A DNA stretch of 64,000 bases, taken from assembly GCF_000220395.1 (NCBI RefSeq), contig NW_004085941.1, positions 62,001 to 126,000 on the forward strand, written 5' to 3'. A program made the translations under genes and the position numbers. This document shows, piece after piece, positions 1 to 13,551 of the stretch; the first letter of the stretch is position 1; every line of letters begins with the position of its first letter. This DNA is from Ichthyophthirius multifiliis (Eukaryota > Ciliophora > Oligohymenophorea > Hymenostomatida). The notes below the pieces were generated by a model. It made no database searches. It had not been told where the DNA came from and worked only from the letters and a program-made list of their open reading frames with translations.

Positions 1-750
1 TTTGTTAATCTATACTTCCTTTATCTTCTGATAAAATACTTGTTTATGAAAAAAGCGTGTTTTAATAAATTTCTAATTAATAATAATAATAATAATAATA
101 AGAAGAGAACAGATTGAAGTTAGAAAGTTAATAAAAAGTTGATTTGGGATAACAAATTTAATAAGTATTGGAAAAAACAAGATAAAATATGTAATATTAT
201 GAATCTAATAATTTTTATTATTAGAATAAAATCAATAATTTAGATGATAAATTAAATCGTTTATCTACTATCCCTGAAGAATATAAAACTTAAAATGAAT
301 AAGTAAATCTTTTTTTTTTATTAAAAAAAAATACATTTATATAAATTTATATTTTTCTTTAATTTCTTTTAGGTTGGATAAAAATTAAATACTTCCAATA
401 ATTTTAAAAATTAAAATAACAATCAAAATAACCATAAAATAAATAAAATTTACGAATATAAATAAAGTTTTAATACTGCTTTTTCAGCATAAAAAGAATC
501 TTCTTTTATCGATAAATATGATTAATATTCAACTAATATGCCATTTACACCAAAATATTCTGCAATTTTTAATATCGAAGATTTAAATAATAATATTAGT
601 ACAATAACTGCAAACATAAATATTATATAAACTATTGATAAAATGCAAGTTTAGAATGGAAATTATTAAAAAGAAAATTAAGGGTAAAAAACATTCCTAT
701 ACAACCAGTTAAGAGTTTTTAGTGAATTAAATAATAAAAATAAAATATGT
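1..750 (+). CDS. 3' part of a Q/N-rich hypothetical protein
   Basis: The gene runs off the left edge. With TAA/TAG read as Gln, the frame starting at base 3 is open to 302. A GTAAAT...TTTTAG intron (303-372) follows, and the frame continues from 373. The protein has a run of about nine Gln near base 80-101, then mixed polar sequence including STIPEEYKTQNE before the intron and NMPFTPKYSAIFNIEDLN after it. No TGA occurs in frame until 1273, but sequence after about 750 looks like spacer, so the true end, perhaps after another intron, is not settled. I do not recognise a domain. The strand and the intron are well supported because frame and amino-acid mix hold across the join. The end is a guess. 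Confidence 0.55.
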
Positions 751-1202
751 AAAAAATTTAAAATTATAAATATTATAAAAATTTGTAATTTTATAATTTA
801 TATTTATATTTATATATAAAATTATATTATGATTTTATTAAAAAATAATTTAATAGTTTATTATTTAGTATTCATGCCATTATTATTGTATTATTTTTAC
901 TTTTTCAATTAATACTAATCTTTATTTTTTAATTATTTTTAGATTTTTTATATAAGTATCTTATATAAATTAATATTATTATTTTTTATATTTTATTTTT
1001 AATTATAATAAAATATTATCTAATATATCTTTGTTTCTATAAATATTATATTTTTTATATATTTCATTATGCATTCTAAAAATAAAATTAAAAATTATCT
1101 TTTTTTGTTTGAAAGAATATATAAATTAAAACAATAAATCCTATTATAATAATAAGAAAATTAATAAATAGCCTAATATACTTTATATAAAGTAAATATA
1201 TA
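751..1202. other. AT-rich spacer
   Basis: Nearly pure A/T sequence between the Q-rich gene and the LRR gene. I see no coding character, repeat unit or RNA gene in it. Confidence 0.5.
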
Positions 1203-3026
1203 ATGGAGATTGAAAATAGAAATTTATATGAACATCTTAAATTATTAAAATCATTTAAAATTAAGCCTAAAATGATAAGGTATTTAATAATTAAATTAGA
1301 AAATTATTTAAAGATTAAAATTGAAAAGATATACAACAATCTAAAATTAACATGGAATTAATTTTGCCGACTTAAGACGGTTAAAAAATCAATAATTAAT
1401 AAAATAATTACTTATTGAATTTTCTTTTGTAAAAATAAATTATGCATTAGTTTCTGTTGCGTCTTAAATTTCTAAATTAGAAAATTTAGAAATTTTAACT
1501 TTATATTTAATGTATTTTTTTAAAGATAATAAATATTTACTTATTTAATAAAAAAAATAAAGAGATATGTAATTATAAGAAAAGGGACTTTCAGGCACAA
1601 TAATAAAAATTTCTAGAAATAAATCTATTAAAAATCTAGAATTATAAATCAGGTATATATATAAAATTAAAATTGATATTTTAAATATCTTAAAAAGTCA
1701 TAATTAAATTACGAATTCTTATGTAGTATGTTTTGAAAGAATCTTATAATTATAAAGTTTAATTATATTAAAATTAGATTTTTCGCATAATAATTTGACA
1801 AATGAAGGATATATAGCAATTACTAAGTCAGTTAAATAATTAAAGATATTACAAAATCTTGATTTAAACTTTAGTTATAACCCTTAATTATAATTTCGTT
1901 TCTAACGATAATCTAGATTTCGAAGATATGAGATTTTTATAATAATTTAATCTAAATTTACACTAAAAAATTAATAAATATTTTTAATTTATTGAGGAAC
2001 AAAATTCAAAGAAATATAATTTTTAAAATTTCCTTTATAATTGGAATAGCTACATTTAAATTTAAAATTGTAAAATTATAATTAATATTAACTTTTATTT
2101 AAAAAATAATAATAATAAAGATTAGAACGACTAACAAAAGCTTAAATTTAAATAACATTTTAAACTATAATATAAAATTTAATGAACTTAAAATATCTTA
2201 AATTTTTAACAAAGTGAGAAAATAACTATTTTTAATAATATATGTATCTACTTTTTTACAACTAGTAATGATACTTATAATTATTAATTAGACTAAATAT
2301 AATAAGAATAATTAAATAATCGATACTAGTAATAGAATGAATAATTTATTATTAAAAAAAAAATTTAAATTAAGTAATAATATATAATATCTTAAAATAA
2401 AGATTCAGTTCATAAATAAATATATATAAGCTATAAAATATTTTTTTTATATTAAAAAAATAGATTTAATTAGTAAGGTTTAGATTATTTTATTAATTAG
2501 CTTATGAATTTAAAATAATTAGAAAAATTCGGCTTGCTGAATTTGTAATTATATTATTATTTATATTATAAAAAAATTTGAAATAATTATTAATATTTGA
2601 TTAGAAGCAATTAGAATATATATTTTGAATAGTTAAATTAGCTTTTTTTATTTTTAAAATAATAAGATAACTTAAAATAACTTAATTTAAAACTTAAGTA
2701 ATAAAATATATAAAAAAGAAAGATATTATAATAAGTTATTTTATATTAGTTAAAATCAATTTAACATATAAAGCTTTTAATAATTGATAAATAATATATC
2801 AACTTTTTAAAATTTATAAAGTCTTACATTGAATATAAGTGATTCTAGAATTTTAAATTAAGAAAACATAAAATTATTTGCTGAAAAAATTTAAAATTTA
2901 TAAAGCTTACATAAATTGAAGATTGATATAAGGTTTTTCAAATTAAATAAATATAAAATTTAACAAGTCAATGCTCTTTAAAAGGATAATAAATAGTTGA
3001 GTTTTCTCAGTATTTAAAAAATATGA
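1203..3026 (+). CDS. Leucine-rich-repeat protein, multi-exon
   Basis: The start is ATG at 1203 (MEIENRNLYEHLKLLKSFKI), open to a GT at 1380. A second coding stretch in another frame begins near 1452 with ISKLENLEIL and carries LRR-like units up to about 1890, including LDFSHNNLTNEGYIAITKSV and LKILQNLDLNFSYN. The last exon (about 2770-3026, frame of base 2820) reads NLQSLTLNISDSRILNQENI then AEKIQNLQSLHKLKIDIRFF and ends in TGA. The spacing of L-x-x-L-x-L motifs is that of ciliate LRR proteins, which are solenoids that usually bind other proteins. Middle exon joins (1380-1460 and 1900-2760) are not resolved, and 2040-2760 is low in coding signal, so decay cannot be excluded. The LRR gene at 43.6-47.1 kb looks related. 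Confidence 0.6.
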
Positions 3027-3149
3027 AATTATTAAAACTTAAAATTAATTATTTGTAAAATTTATAAAATAAAAATGTAATAATAAATTTAATTAATATT
3101 TTTTATTTATTTATAAAAGAAATAATAAAATAAATATTATTTAAGCATA

Positions 3150-3537
3150 ATAATTATGTATTAATGTTGGCAATATAGACTCTTTAACTTATATTGATAT
3201 AATTATTACGTAATTAAATATATATTAAATAGATTAATTATTTTTAAATAGAAATTTATTATTAATTTAAAATAATTAATTGCCTTAAAATCTTTTACAA
3301 AATTAAGAAGAAGAAGAAGAAGATGAACTTGATAATGAAAATACAGAAGATTTTTTAATAGAAAACCCGAATAATTAAAACTAGAAATATTTTTATTTAA
3401 ATAAATATTATAATCTCGTTTAAAAAAAATCAAAATAAAGAGAAATCATGATTATTAGAATATAATTGTTTAATAATTATTTTTCTTAATATTTTTCCTA
3501 TAATCCTAAAAATATAATTATAGATTTTTATTATTGA
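3150..3537 (+). CDS. Acidic coding stretch, possibly a last exon
   Basis: A plus-strand frame reads NNQLPQNLLQNQEEEEDELD, then NENTEDFLIENPNN, and runs to TGA at 3535-3537. The acidic Glu run and the polar mix look coding, while the minus-strand ORF over the same bases is a low-complexity shadow. No clear ATG lies upstream. It could be a further exon of the LRR gene that appears to stop at 3026, or a separate small gene. No domain recognised. Confidence 0.35.
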
Positions 3538-3672
3538 CTATTAATATTATTGATATTATATTATATATATAATAAAATTAGTTTTTATATGATTATTATA
3601 AAAAAAGTAAAAACAAACATATTTTACAGATTTAAAATAAAAAGTAAAATAAAAAACATAAATAAATAAATT

Positions 3673-4037
3673 TCAATAAAAGTTATCTGCAACTACAACT
3701 TCATCATCTTCATCATTAACAACAAGAAATTCTTAATTATTATTTTATACATTATTATAAACACAAGATTATACTTATTATTAATTATTTGATTTTTCTT
3801 GTTCTTAATTAAAAATATCATATTAATCTTCATCTTCTTCTTCTTCTTTTTGATTCTCTAACATTTAACAATATTAATTAAGTTAGGTATTAGTTGGGCC
3901 TTTTAAGCAAAAAGGTACACTTCTTACATAGGTTTCACCATTTTCATCATTTTAAGAATTACTATATCTAGGGGATTTAGAGCTACATTAAGAATTATAT
4001 TTAAAAGAACTATTACTATTTAAATTATTATTAGCTA

Positions 4038-4075
<38 letters not shown>

Positions 4076-4723
4076 TTATTATTATTATTATTATTATTAC
4101 TATTTGTAATAATGTTATTGTTTTATGAAATTAAAATATTTTCTTTCATTATTGATTATTTATTATTAAATTCAATGTTTTCATTATTATTATCAAATAA
4201 GCTTCTAAAAGGTTTTTAATCTAACTGAATACTTGTTTTGCTTTCTTATCTTTCTTCTTTTGGCATAGGAGTATTTACTTAACTAACTTCTTCTTCATGA
4301 ATGTTTTATTCTATAATTTCTGGTAAAGGATTATTATATATATCATTGTTAGTATTTTTTCTATCGCTTTATTCTAATGCAGAATTATTGTTATTTTAAT
4401 TATTGTAAAGTTAATGATTTAAAGAACTCATTACTTTTTAAAAAGCTTCTTTATTATCACCAAAACTTACATATAATTTTTCTATAAATTAATCTATAGT
4501 ATATACTTAATTATTTTTTTACGGAGATGTACAGAATTTTTATTATTTTTAAAATTATTAATATGTTTATTAATTTTATTATTATTAATTTTACTATTAT
4601 TATTACTATTATTATTGTTAAATTTATTTTACATTCATTTATTGTTATTATTATTTAACATTTTATTGCTGCTATTATTGAATTTATTAAAATTATAATT
4701 ATTATTATTGTTATTATTATATA

Positions 4724-4761
<38 letters not shown>

Positions 4762-6243
4762 GATTATGGTGTCATTTTTATTTTTTATTATTAATTGTTT
4801 GTTTCAATTTATTATAAATAATTATTTTACTAAGGACTTGGACTACTTAAATAATCGAAGTTAATTTAATATTAGTAATCAGGAGTTGATTATAAAGTAT
4901 TTAATCCTTGTCCACTTGTAATATTAATAAGATTATCTTCGTTTTATTATTAAATTTTATTATTACTATAATTTTTTGAATCTTATTTTTTTACTAAGGT
5001 TGATTTAAAGCTTGAAATTTAGAAAGCTTAATTTATAGTTTGAATATAAAGGTTTTAGTTTTTATCTTAACTTTCAACTTTTAAGATATCTAAAAGCTAA
5101 TTTGTCATATTTTAATAGAATTGAACAAATGTGTCCAATTTTTCTTTATAGTTAGTCATTATTTCTACAAAATGAACCATTTCTATTTGATTGATTATAT
5201 TATCTTTATTCATATTTATATCAGCTTCTATATTTATACATTCTTTTATATATTCTTTACTTTACTTTTCCCATTTTTAGTATTATTAAAGTTATTACAT
5301 CTTACTTTATTCAAGTTTTTATACTTATTAATCCTTTATCTTTGTTATTATATCTAAAAGGAAAACATATTACACTTCAATTTTTTCTTATTATTTTTTA
5401 TAGAAATTATATATTTCTTGTTTTTTTATTATTAATGAGTGGTTTAATTCTTACCATTTTGGACCTTTTTTTTTATATATTTAATATATTAAAATAAATA
5501 TAAATATTATTACCATTCTAATTTATTACATAGAGAAATTCTTCAATTTATTAAAGTTTTATAGCCTCATTTCCTTAAATATTTTAATATTAGAAATTTT
5601 AATTTTATTTTAAATTAATTTCTTATTTAATCATTTCATTTTGAATTTTTTATTGTTATTATTAATATTCATCGATTTCGATATTTTCTTAGATTTAAAT
5701 AATTTTCTTTTATTAAGCTTATAAAACAGCACATTTAGAGCAGTAGAAATTTTAGCCATTTTCTTCTTTATATTTTGCCTATATGTTATTTTTTTAAAAA
5801 TATAAATTATAAAAAAATCAAAAATATAATATTTTACTTTTTTATTTTAATGATTAATACAGACATATTATTATTGATTATTAGAATAAGCACTTATTTA
5901 AGACAAGTTTATCATATTTAAATTATTATTATTATCTTATAAAATTTATTCAACATCATTATTATTACTGTTTGTCAAGCATTATGATTAAATAAACATA
6001 TTAGGATTTTAATTAAAATTAAAGTTTTAGATTGATTATTCATTATTTTAAGAAAATAGAATTTATGATAAATTACTTTCATTTTACACAGTTAGATTTT
6101 TACAACTAAGCTTGTTTTTTGTTGAAGGAATTTTGTTTTAGCTTTATTCAAAGTTCTAATTATAGAGATAACTGCTATTTTAAATATTACTAATATTCTT
6201 ATTTTCAGATAAAATAGGTTTTTCAACATAATTATAAGAATTA

Positions 6244-6297
<54 letters not shown>

Positions 6298-6844
6298 AAT
6301 GGTTTTCTTACACTTAGATTTAGTTGAAATATTATTATTATTTTATTAATTATTATTAAATTAGACTTTATTATAAATTTTTTTAATTTAGGCTTTTTTA
6401 ATATTCTATCTTTTATTTTTAAGGAAATAAGTTTTCATTTTAAACTAAAGATTGTTTTTTTTAATAGTCTATATTTTTAGCTATTCCACTCATTAAAAGT
6501 CTATTATTTGTTTATGATTAGTTACTCTTATGAGAAGTTGGTGTTAGTTAAGGTTAATTCATATTAGCTAAGCTGTTTGGAGATTTTTATTTAGCATTTA
6601 AAAATGATTTTTTTTCAGATAATAGTTTTTCATTTTTTTATACGTGATCTTGTTGTCTTATGCTATTTGTAGCATTTAGAATTTAGATAATCTAGCTTGT
6701 TTTTGAGTTTGTTTAATCTCTTTATATATTTATAGGACTTTAAGTTTTTAAGTTTTTATGTTATTATTATTAAGCTATTAAGTGGTTGTTCTGTTGTTTC
6801 ATTTAGTATTATTATTATTCAAATTTGTTTAAGCTTTATTTCAT
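3673..6844 (-). CDS. B-box zinc-finger, coiled-coil, Asn/Gln-rich protein
   Basis: Start ATG at 6844 (MKQSLNKFEQQQ), stop TGA at 3673-3675. A Q/S/N-rich N-terminus of about 330 residues leads to a B-box-like zinc site split by an intron (5779-5837, phase 0): YVCINHQNKK joined to AKYKEENGQNFYCSKCA. The C-x2-H...C-x2-C spacing is the ciliate B-box pattern. A second intron (5465-5513, phase 1) joins a long helical stretch (KWEKQSKEYIKECINIEAD, then VEIMTNYKEKLDTFVQFYQN), a likely coiled coil, so the layout resembles TRIM proteins without a RING. The C-terminal third is Asn-rich with AAT arrays and ends in acidic sequence (NDEDDEVVVADNFY). Two frame changes, near 6300-6400 and near 4500-5000, were not resolved. 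Proteins of this layout often act in ubiquitin or cytoskeletal scaffolding, but no partner is evident. Confidence 0.7.
4039..4100. repeat. (ATT)n trinucleotide array inside a gene
   Basis: ATT repeated with one interruption. On the coding minus strand it reads AAT, a poly-Asn run in the C-terminal part of the B-box protein. Further shorter arrays of the same unit lie at about 4732-4760. Confidence 0.9.
6246..6297. repeat. (ATT)n trinucleotide array inside a gene
   Basis: About 17 uninterrupted ATT units. On the minus strand they read AAT (Asn) or TAA (Gln), depending on frame, within the N-terminal half of the B-box protein. Confidence 0.9.
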
Positions 6845-7390
6845 TTTTTTTTTTTTTTTATATTTTTAAATTTATATATTTTTTTATTTGTTTATTTATT
6901 TATTGTTTGAAATTAATTTTTTTTTTTTTCTTTATAATCATAAAAAATTATTTATTTGTGTTTTTTTTTTTTAATTTTAATTTTTTTTTCTTTTTTTTAT
7001 GCTTCCGTTAAAATTTAAATTTTGTATTTTAAATTAAATTCAAAAAATAACCATGAAATTTTTTTTATTAAATGCATAGGCTGTTTTTATTAATAAAAAT
7101 TGTAATATTTAGCTAAACTAACTCCTAGTAATAGAAATTAATTTTTAATAACTAATGAAATTAGTATACTAATACAATATTAAAATTTAATATTTAAACA
7201 TAAAATTAAAAAATAATAAAGGAATTAACAAAATATAAAATTAATAATTAGCGCTTTATTTATCATTAAAAAAAATAAAATAATAGATATAAGAAAAGTA
7301 AATTAATATAACTTTTTTTTAATTATTAATACAATATTTTTTATATTTTTTAATTTACAGTTTTTTTTTTTATTATTAATTTTAGTCTAT
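6845..7390. other. AT-rich spacer
   Basis: Upstream of the B-box gene and downstream of the RB gene. It holds long T runs and no coding signal I can support. Confidence 0.5.
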
Positions 7391-10300
7391 TCATTTTTAA
7401 TTATGTATTTCTTTTACCCATTTTATTATTTATTATTAATAATCATCTATTCTTTTTTTTATTTTACCAGTTAAATTTAGTTTTAGTTGCTATTACCTTT
7501 TATTTATTACAATAAAAATGTTATTGTTTTCAAAAGAAATTAAAAATATTTTACTTAAAATATTATTTTTTAACATATTATTCATAATTAAAAATGCTTT
7601 AATCTTCATGAACTTCTTTGTAACTTTCAATATTTTATATTCTTATTAGTTTAAAATTAAAAATGAAAGCATTTTAAAATTAATAATATTACCTGTCATT
7701 TAAATTAAATTCTGATAAATTAACACCGATATTATTTTTATTATTTTGTTCTTTAAAGTTAGAAGAAAAACTAATATTGATAATATATTTATTTAATTTT
7801 TTTAATTACATATTTTCTTAATTATTTTATTTTAAGTGTTTTTTCTTTACAATAAACTAGAATATTTATTATTATCTTTTTATACTTTTGTCAGCTGTTT
7901 TTACTGTTTAGGCACTATAATTAATAATTTTTAATGGAGTTTTGTTTTCAATATCTTTAGTATTATTTTAACTGTTAAAATATTTTTATTAGAAAAGCTT
8001 TTTGATTATATTTTTGTTTTAATTGCTTTATTAATTAGATAATTTTTATTAATTATTTTTTTTACTTTCAAACTAACCAAAATAATATTTGTTTTTGATT
8101 TATTGAAAATTAGAAACACAAAAAGACTTTAATTACTTTTTTTATAAACTGTTACTTTAAAAATTATTCTAAATTTAATTGTCTGAATTATAAGTTAAGT
8201 TTTTATTTTACATTTTTTCATTTTCATATTAACTTTTTTCATTAACACAACTTGAAACATTTAATAAAATCTTATTTATATATTAATCTTTTGGTTAATT
8301 AAAATTACCGCAGCTTAAAAAAAAAATTTTTACTAGTTTCTTTATTATTTATAAAAAGTTTATTGCTTTTAAAATTTTGTCATAGTATTATTATTATTCG
8401 TTTCATTTGTTTGATTATTATTATTATTATTATTTTATTTTTATTTAAAACAATTAACTTTTATTCTTTATTCTATTTCTTCTTTTTTAAGCTAAAATAA
8501 TTTTTATTTAAAAAATTAAACATTTTCTTATTTCAATTTTCCTTATGAGCTTTAATATCTCATATTATATTTATCATTTTATATTTTCTTACAAACTGTT
8601 TGATAATATTAGTTGTATTTTTTAACAAAAATTTATTCGTCTTATATCAATTTCTTTTTTTTCTATATCTAATAACCATTATTTATTTGTATTATATCAT
8701 CTCCAAATTAAAAATTTTATTAATTTAATAAATATTCTTCTCTTTTTTATAATTCTTCGTTTCCTTTCATTATCAAAAAATATTTTGGGATTTTTAATTT
8801 ATCAGGCTTTGGGGTTTTTGGTTCTTTTTTTTGGTAAATATGTATAAATATTAACTTAAAAAAACATTTGTATATTTTTTATAATATTTTGTATTTAAAA
8901 TATACATGATTTAAATATTTCACAATTCCTATCCTGTATTTCTTTCTAATTAACAGTCATTATTATTTTATTATAATGTTTTGCAAACTGATATGGTTAA
9001 TTTGGAAATTTTTTATTTTTATTTTCTTTTGATTAATAGTTATTATCTGAATCTTTTAAATATATATTATCCTCTAATTATTCATTATTAGGTATTACTA
9101 TTTTTTATAAAAGCATTCAAATATATTTGTATAGATAAAGAATGCTAAATATATTTAATTTAAATTAAATTAATATATTAATTAAAAATATATAAAAATT
9201 TATTAATAAATAAAAAAAAAATTGTCCTAATAATAAATTAAAAACTGAATTTATTTTTATATATAAAATATTTATATTTAATTTAAATTCTATAAAATAA
9301 ATTTTAAGTATATTTATAATAAACACAATATAAAATAAATTTTCTATATATATTTAGTTTTTCATTTAAACTTAGTAAATAAATTTTTTTAATATTATTA
9401 TTTATTTTCGTTATTAACCATAATTGTATTTGGTGATTATTTTAATTACTAAAGAATATTAGGACTTATATTACTTAAAATATGGTTTTATTTTTAATTT
9501 GAATAAATCTTATTATTAATATCAGCTTATTTAGTTAAAGGTGTAGTGATACACTAATTACTTTTACTAGAAATATGATTATTATAACTAGAGTCAATCA
9601 TATTAGAATTTATTCCTTATTAATTATTTGCGTATTTCATAACTAATATATAAAAATAAAAATGATGAAATAAAAATAAAAATAAAAATAAAAATTATAA
9701 TAATAAGAAAAATAATACATTTGCTTTTAATAAAATTAGAAGCCTCATTTTCTTGATAAGACTCAATTATAGAATCAAGCTATTTACTTGACTTTTTTTA
9801 ATTAGCTTCATCAAAGTTGATCATTTTTTTAGATTAAAATTTAATAAATGTATTTTTAAGAATCGGAGATTCATTATAGGCATAAAGCATTTATGTTTAA
9901 GGTGTCATATGGTTCGGAATTTAGATGGATTTTCTAACATCATTAGGAATCATAGATTTTAAAGGAGAAGTAAAAATTGGAGTAATTAAGGCTGGGTTTT
10001 TAACAATATTATTATTTTAATTATTTTTTTCATTATTATTTGAAGATTATTAAATAAATGTATTATCTGTTTATGGCGAATTCATATTCTTCGCAGTTTA
10101 TAAAATAAACAGTTTTACTGTTTAAATAAAGCAATTATTATAAAAGCAACTATATCACCTGCTTTATTTTCTCCCAAAGGTAAGTCATAGATTAATTCTC
10201 TTATCATATTACTATTATGTGAATTTATATTCTTTAATTTTTTAATTTTTTATGTATTTTAAAAATATCAAATAAATAAAATTACCTCATATACAGAAAT

Positions 10301-12584
10301 TATTTGTTTAAATAAAATGTTTATTTTATATAGTCTACAAAAACTATAAATAGAGCATAAAATCAATTAATCTATATGCCTATTTATTAATAATTCCGAT
10401 TAGTTTCCTAATATATGTTTCATTGTGATCCATACTGCTTCGCTTATTTTTTCATTAAGTTATAGTTAGCTGCATAATTAATTAATAATATAAGCACATT
10501 AATGTAAAATTCTTCTGAAAAATTTCTTTTTGTAAAATAAAAAATTAATATGTTTAATTTAAAATTAAAGTTACTTCTATTGGATGACCTTCTTATTTAT
10601 CATTTAAAATCTCTTTTGAGAATTCAGTATTATTTATGTAAGATTTTACGAATTGTATTAATTAAGAATTTTATCTCCAAACATAATAAGAAACTACTTT
10701 AACTTCTAAATCTAATATATGGGCTTTTAAAAGTAAAGGCATTGAGTTATCTATTCTCATATAAAAGTCCATTATTTTCCATAATTCAAACATTTATATT
10801 TGTATTATACTTACTATTTTTTCGAAAAACATTCCTTTTATATTTAAAATAAAGTATAAAGATTCACAAGCACATACTAAAATGCCTTTTTAAATATTAA
10901 TATTTATTTATTTTTCTTCTTATTAATATTCATTTAATATTCTATTTTTAAATTAATATATATTAAATTTATTTATTTAAAAATACCTATAAAATAATTA
11001 TGATATTTATAACTTTCTTTATTCTTAAAGTTTTAAATCCATATTTTATTACACATTAGTTTTTTCAGCATCTAAAATTTTTTAAATATATTCTGGTAAC
11101 CAAAAGTTTAAATTTTCTATTTTAGAATTTAGTTCATTTTATAAATTTTACTATTTATATTAGATAAAATGAATATATATTATCATTTTTTTTAATTAAA
11201 TATATAAATTAATATATTTACATTATTTTTATTTAAATTTAACCAATTATACATATCAATAGCATTGTAACTGGAGTAGCATTTGGTTTCTATAATTATT
11301 TTATTACATATGGTGATGTAATATTACTATTATTATTTTATTTAGAGAATTTTAAATCAGAAATAGAATTATTCACACTAATATTATTATTATTATTTTG
11401 GCTATTTCCTAATGAATTATTTACATTACATATTTCATAATTTAAGAGTCTTTGTGAAGATAATTTAGTATTTTTAAGATTAAGTTTATTCTCATTAGGA
11501 TTAATATTTTCATTCTAATAGATTTTATTAAATTTATCAATAGGAAATTGTGCTATTCGTTTATTATAATTTCCTTGTCTACTAAAAGGAGTAAAATTAT
11601 TAGGATTACAAGTTTATTTTTTATTATTAATAAAAAACTATTCATCGAAATCTTACATATAATTTAATTCATAGTAAGAAGATAATATTTAAATATTTTA
11701 TTCGATTACTTTAGTAGAAAATATTCCGTCTGTTTCTCCAAAAATAAGAATTTATTGATCATAAATCTATATAAAAGGATATAAAATATTAAAATAATAA
11801 TTTATTTACTTTTCTTATATTATTTTTAAAATTTTAATTTATATTTCTATATGTCTCCTTATCGAAAACTTAAAAATGTTAAAGTAACATTTCTTAGTAT
11901 TTTTATTTATTTTCATCTAATAAATTACTGTTATGTTTTTCTATTGTACTTAATAAATATTCAAAAACACTTATAAGTAGAAAAGTAGTTTCAATTATAT
12001 ATAATAACTATTATACGTTTTAATCTTTTTAATATATGTTAATATATAATTTAATTTTATATATTTTACTTTTAACTGTTATAAATAAAAGCCAGACTAA
12101 ATTTTATATTTATTTATTATATGCTTTTTGAGTGAAATTTTATTCTTTAAAATTAAGAAAAATAAAAGTTTTCTAAAATTTGTTAAAAATTGTTAACATA
12201 AAAGAAAATTAATCAGTTAAATTTTTTAATTCTTCTCTTACTTCTTGACTTATTGAACTAAACTTTATTAACTCTTTTAGAATTAAAATTATTTCATCTA
12301 ATTTATCAGGTTTATCTTTTATAATTGTATTCAAAGGTTATTTTAATTAATATTTATTTTCTTTTATGGAAACATATATCATAGATTTTAAAATTGTGTC
12401 TAATCTTTCTTATGTTATCTATTTTTTTTATATAAAATTATTGCAAAGTATAAACTTTTTTTACTGTATATTTTGACTTGCTTTGATATTCCTAAAATAA
12501 AATTAATGAATTTTCCAAAATACTTTATGGTAAAGATAAGCATCTGTTAATTTTTTATAATTCTTATTATGCTTGTTCATTCAT
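7391..12584 (-). CDS. Retinoblastoma-family (RB/pocket) protein
   Basis: Start ATG at 12584 (MNEQAQQELQKINRCLSLPQ), stop TGA at 7391-7393. First intron 12419-12464 (phase 0). The N-domain includes IQNLVWLLFITVKSKI. The A pocket starts with KPNATPVTM and AIDMYNWLN, and continues with ILVCACESLYFILNIKGMFF and FELWKIMDFYMRI. The B pocket begins FFRRILHQCAYIINQLCSQL and includes ISEAVWITMKHIL and INRHIDQLILCSIYSFCRLY. Then comes IRELIYDLPLGENKAGDIVA with the expected FYN motif, and the RB-C-like NHMTPQTQMLYAYNESP. The order and motifs match pocket proteins (human 'RHLDQIMMCSMYGICK', 'MTPRTKILYAFGESP'), which repress E2F-driven cell-cycle genes in the nucleus. An intron at 9643-9718 joins a C-terminal tail of unknown role. 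Two single-base frame breaks, near 11272 and 10143, interrupt otherwise continuous homology; sequencing error is the likeliest cause. Confidence 0.85.
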
Positions 12585-13204
12585 TTTATTATTATTGTTT
12601 TTTTTATATATATATATTTTATTTATAATGAAAATTATTTAATATTGCTTAATATTTTTATTTTTATTTTTTAATAATTAAAATTGAAATTATATTCAAA
12701 ATTTAAATTTTAATTTTTAAATATAAAATCAATAAGCAAAAATAATATTTTATTTTATTATATAATAATTAAATAAAGAAAATTTGATTTTTTTTGCATT
12801 TCTTAAATGCTATATTTGAAAATAAAAACTGCAAAAACACTTTATTTATTTTAATTATTAATACTACATAAAAATTTTGAAATATTTTGTTTAAAATACG
12901 GTTATTTTTTTATTTTTTTTCATAAAAAAAATATTTTAATTATATATTTGAAACAAAATGAAAATAAATAAATTTAAATTATAGAAGAAAATTTTAAATT
13001 AAATAAAATCAAAAATACTTTATAAAAAAATATATGAAATGTAATAATAATAAAATATAAAAAATTATATATAAATAAATAAACTAAAAAGTAAAAACAT
13101 GAAATAAAATTAAAAATAATATTAATTAAAATATATATAACTATTTGTATTTATAAATATTATTTAAATATATATTAAATAATTTTTTTGTTATTTTCTT
13201 AAAA
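12585..13204. other. AT-rich spacer
   Basis: Almost pure A/T between the RB start and the end of the B-box/AT-hook gene. It presumably holds the RB promoter, but no element is recognisable. Confidence 0.5.
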
Positions 13205-13505
13205 TCATTCTTTATTAGCAATTTTATTATTCATAATTTGCCTACTTTTTTCGATCTCATTATTTAATTACTTTTTTATATTTTCTAATTGTAAAATTTA
13301 TTTAACACTTTGTTAATTATCCAAATTATTAAAATCAATATTTTTAAGAAATTCTAAGTTAAAACTATTTTTAATATTTTATTCATTTAATTCATATTCC
13401 TTATTACTATTAATTTCAACTTTTTAATTTAATAATTATTTGTTGGCGGCTTACTATTATTAATTTTATTTAAATAGTTATTATTGTATCAATTATTATG
13501 ACTAC

Positions 13506-13551
<46 letters not shown>

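Noticed and set aside
5121-5357. Plus-strand ORF of 78 codons rich in Phe/Ile/Tyr
   Set aside because: Shadow of the coiled-coil exon of the minus-strand B-box protein, which reads well in the ciliate code.
9362-9640. Separate gene starting at ATG 9640 (MKYANNQQG)
   Set aside because: A GTATTA...ATATTAG intron (9643-9718) joins it in frame to the RB exon upstream, so it is part of the RB gene.
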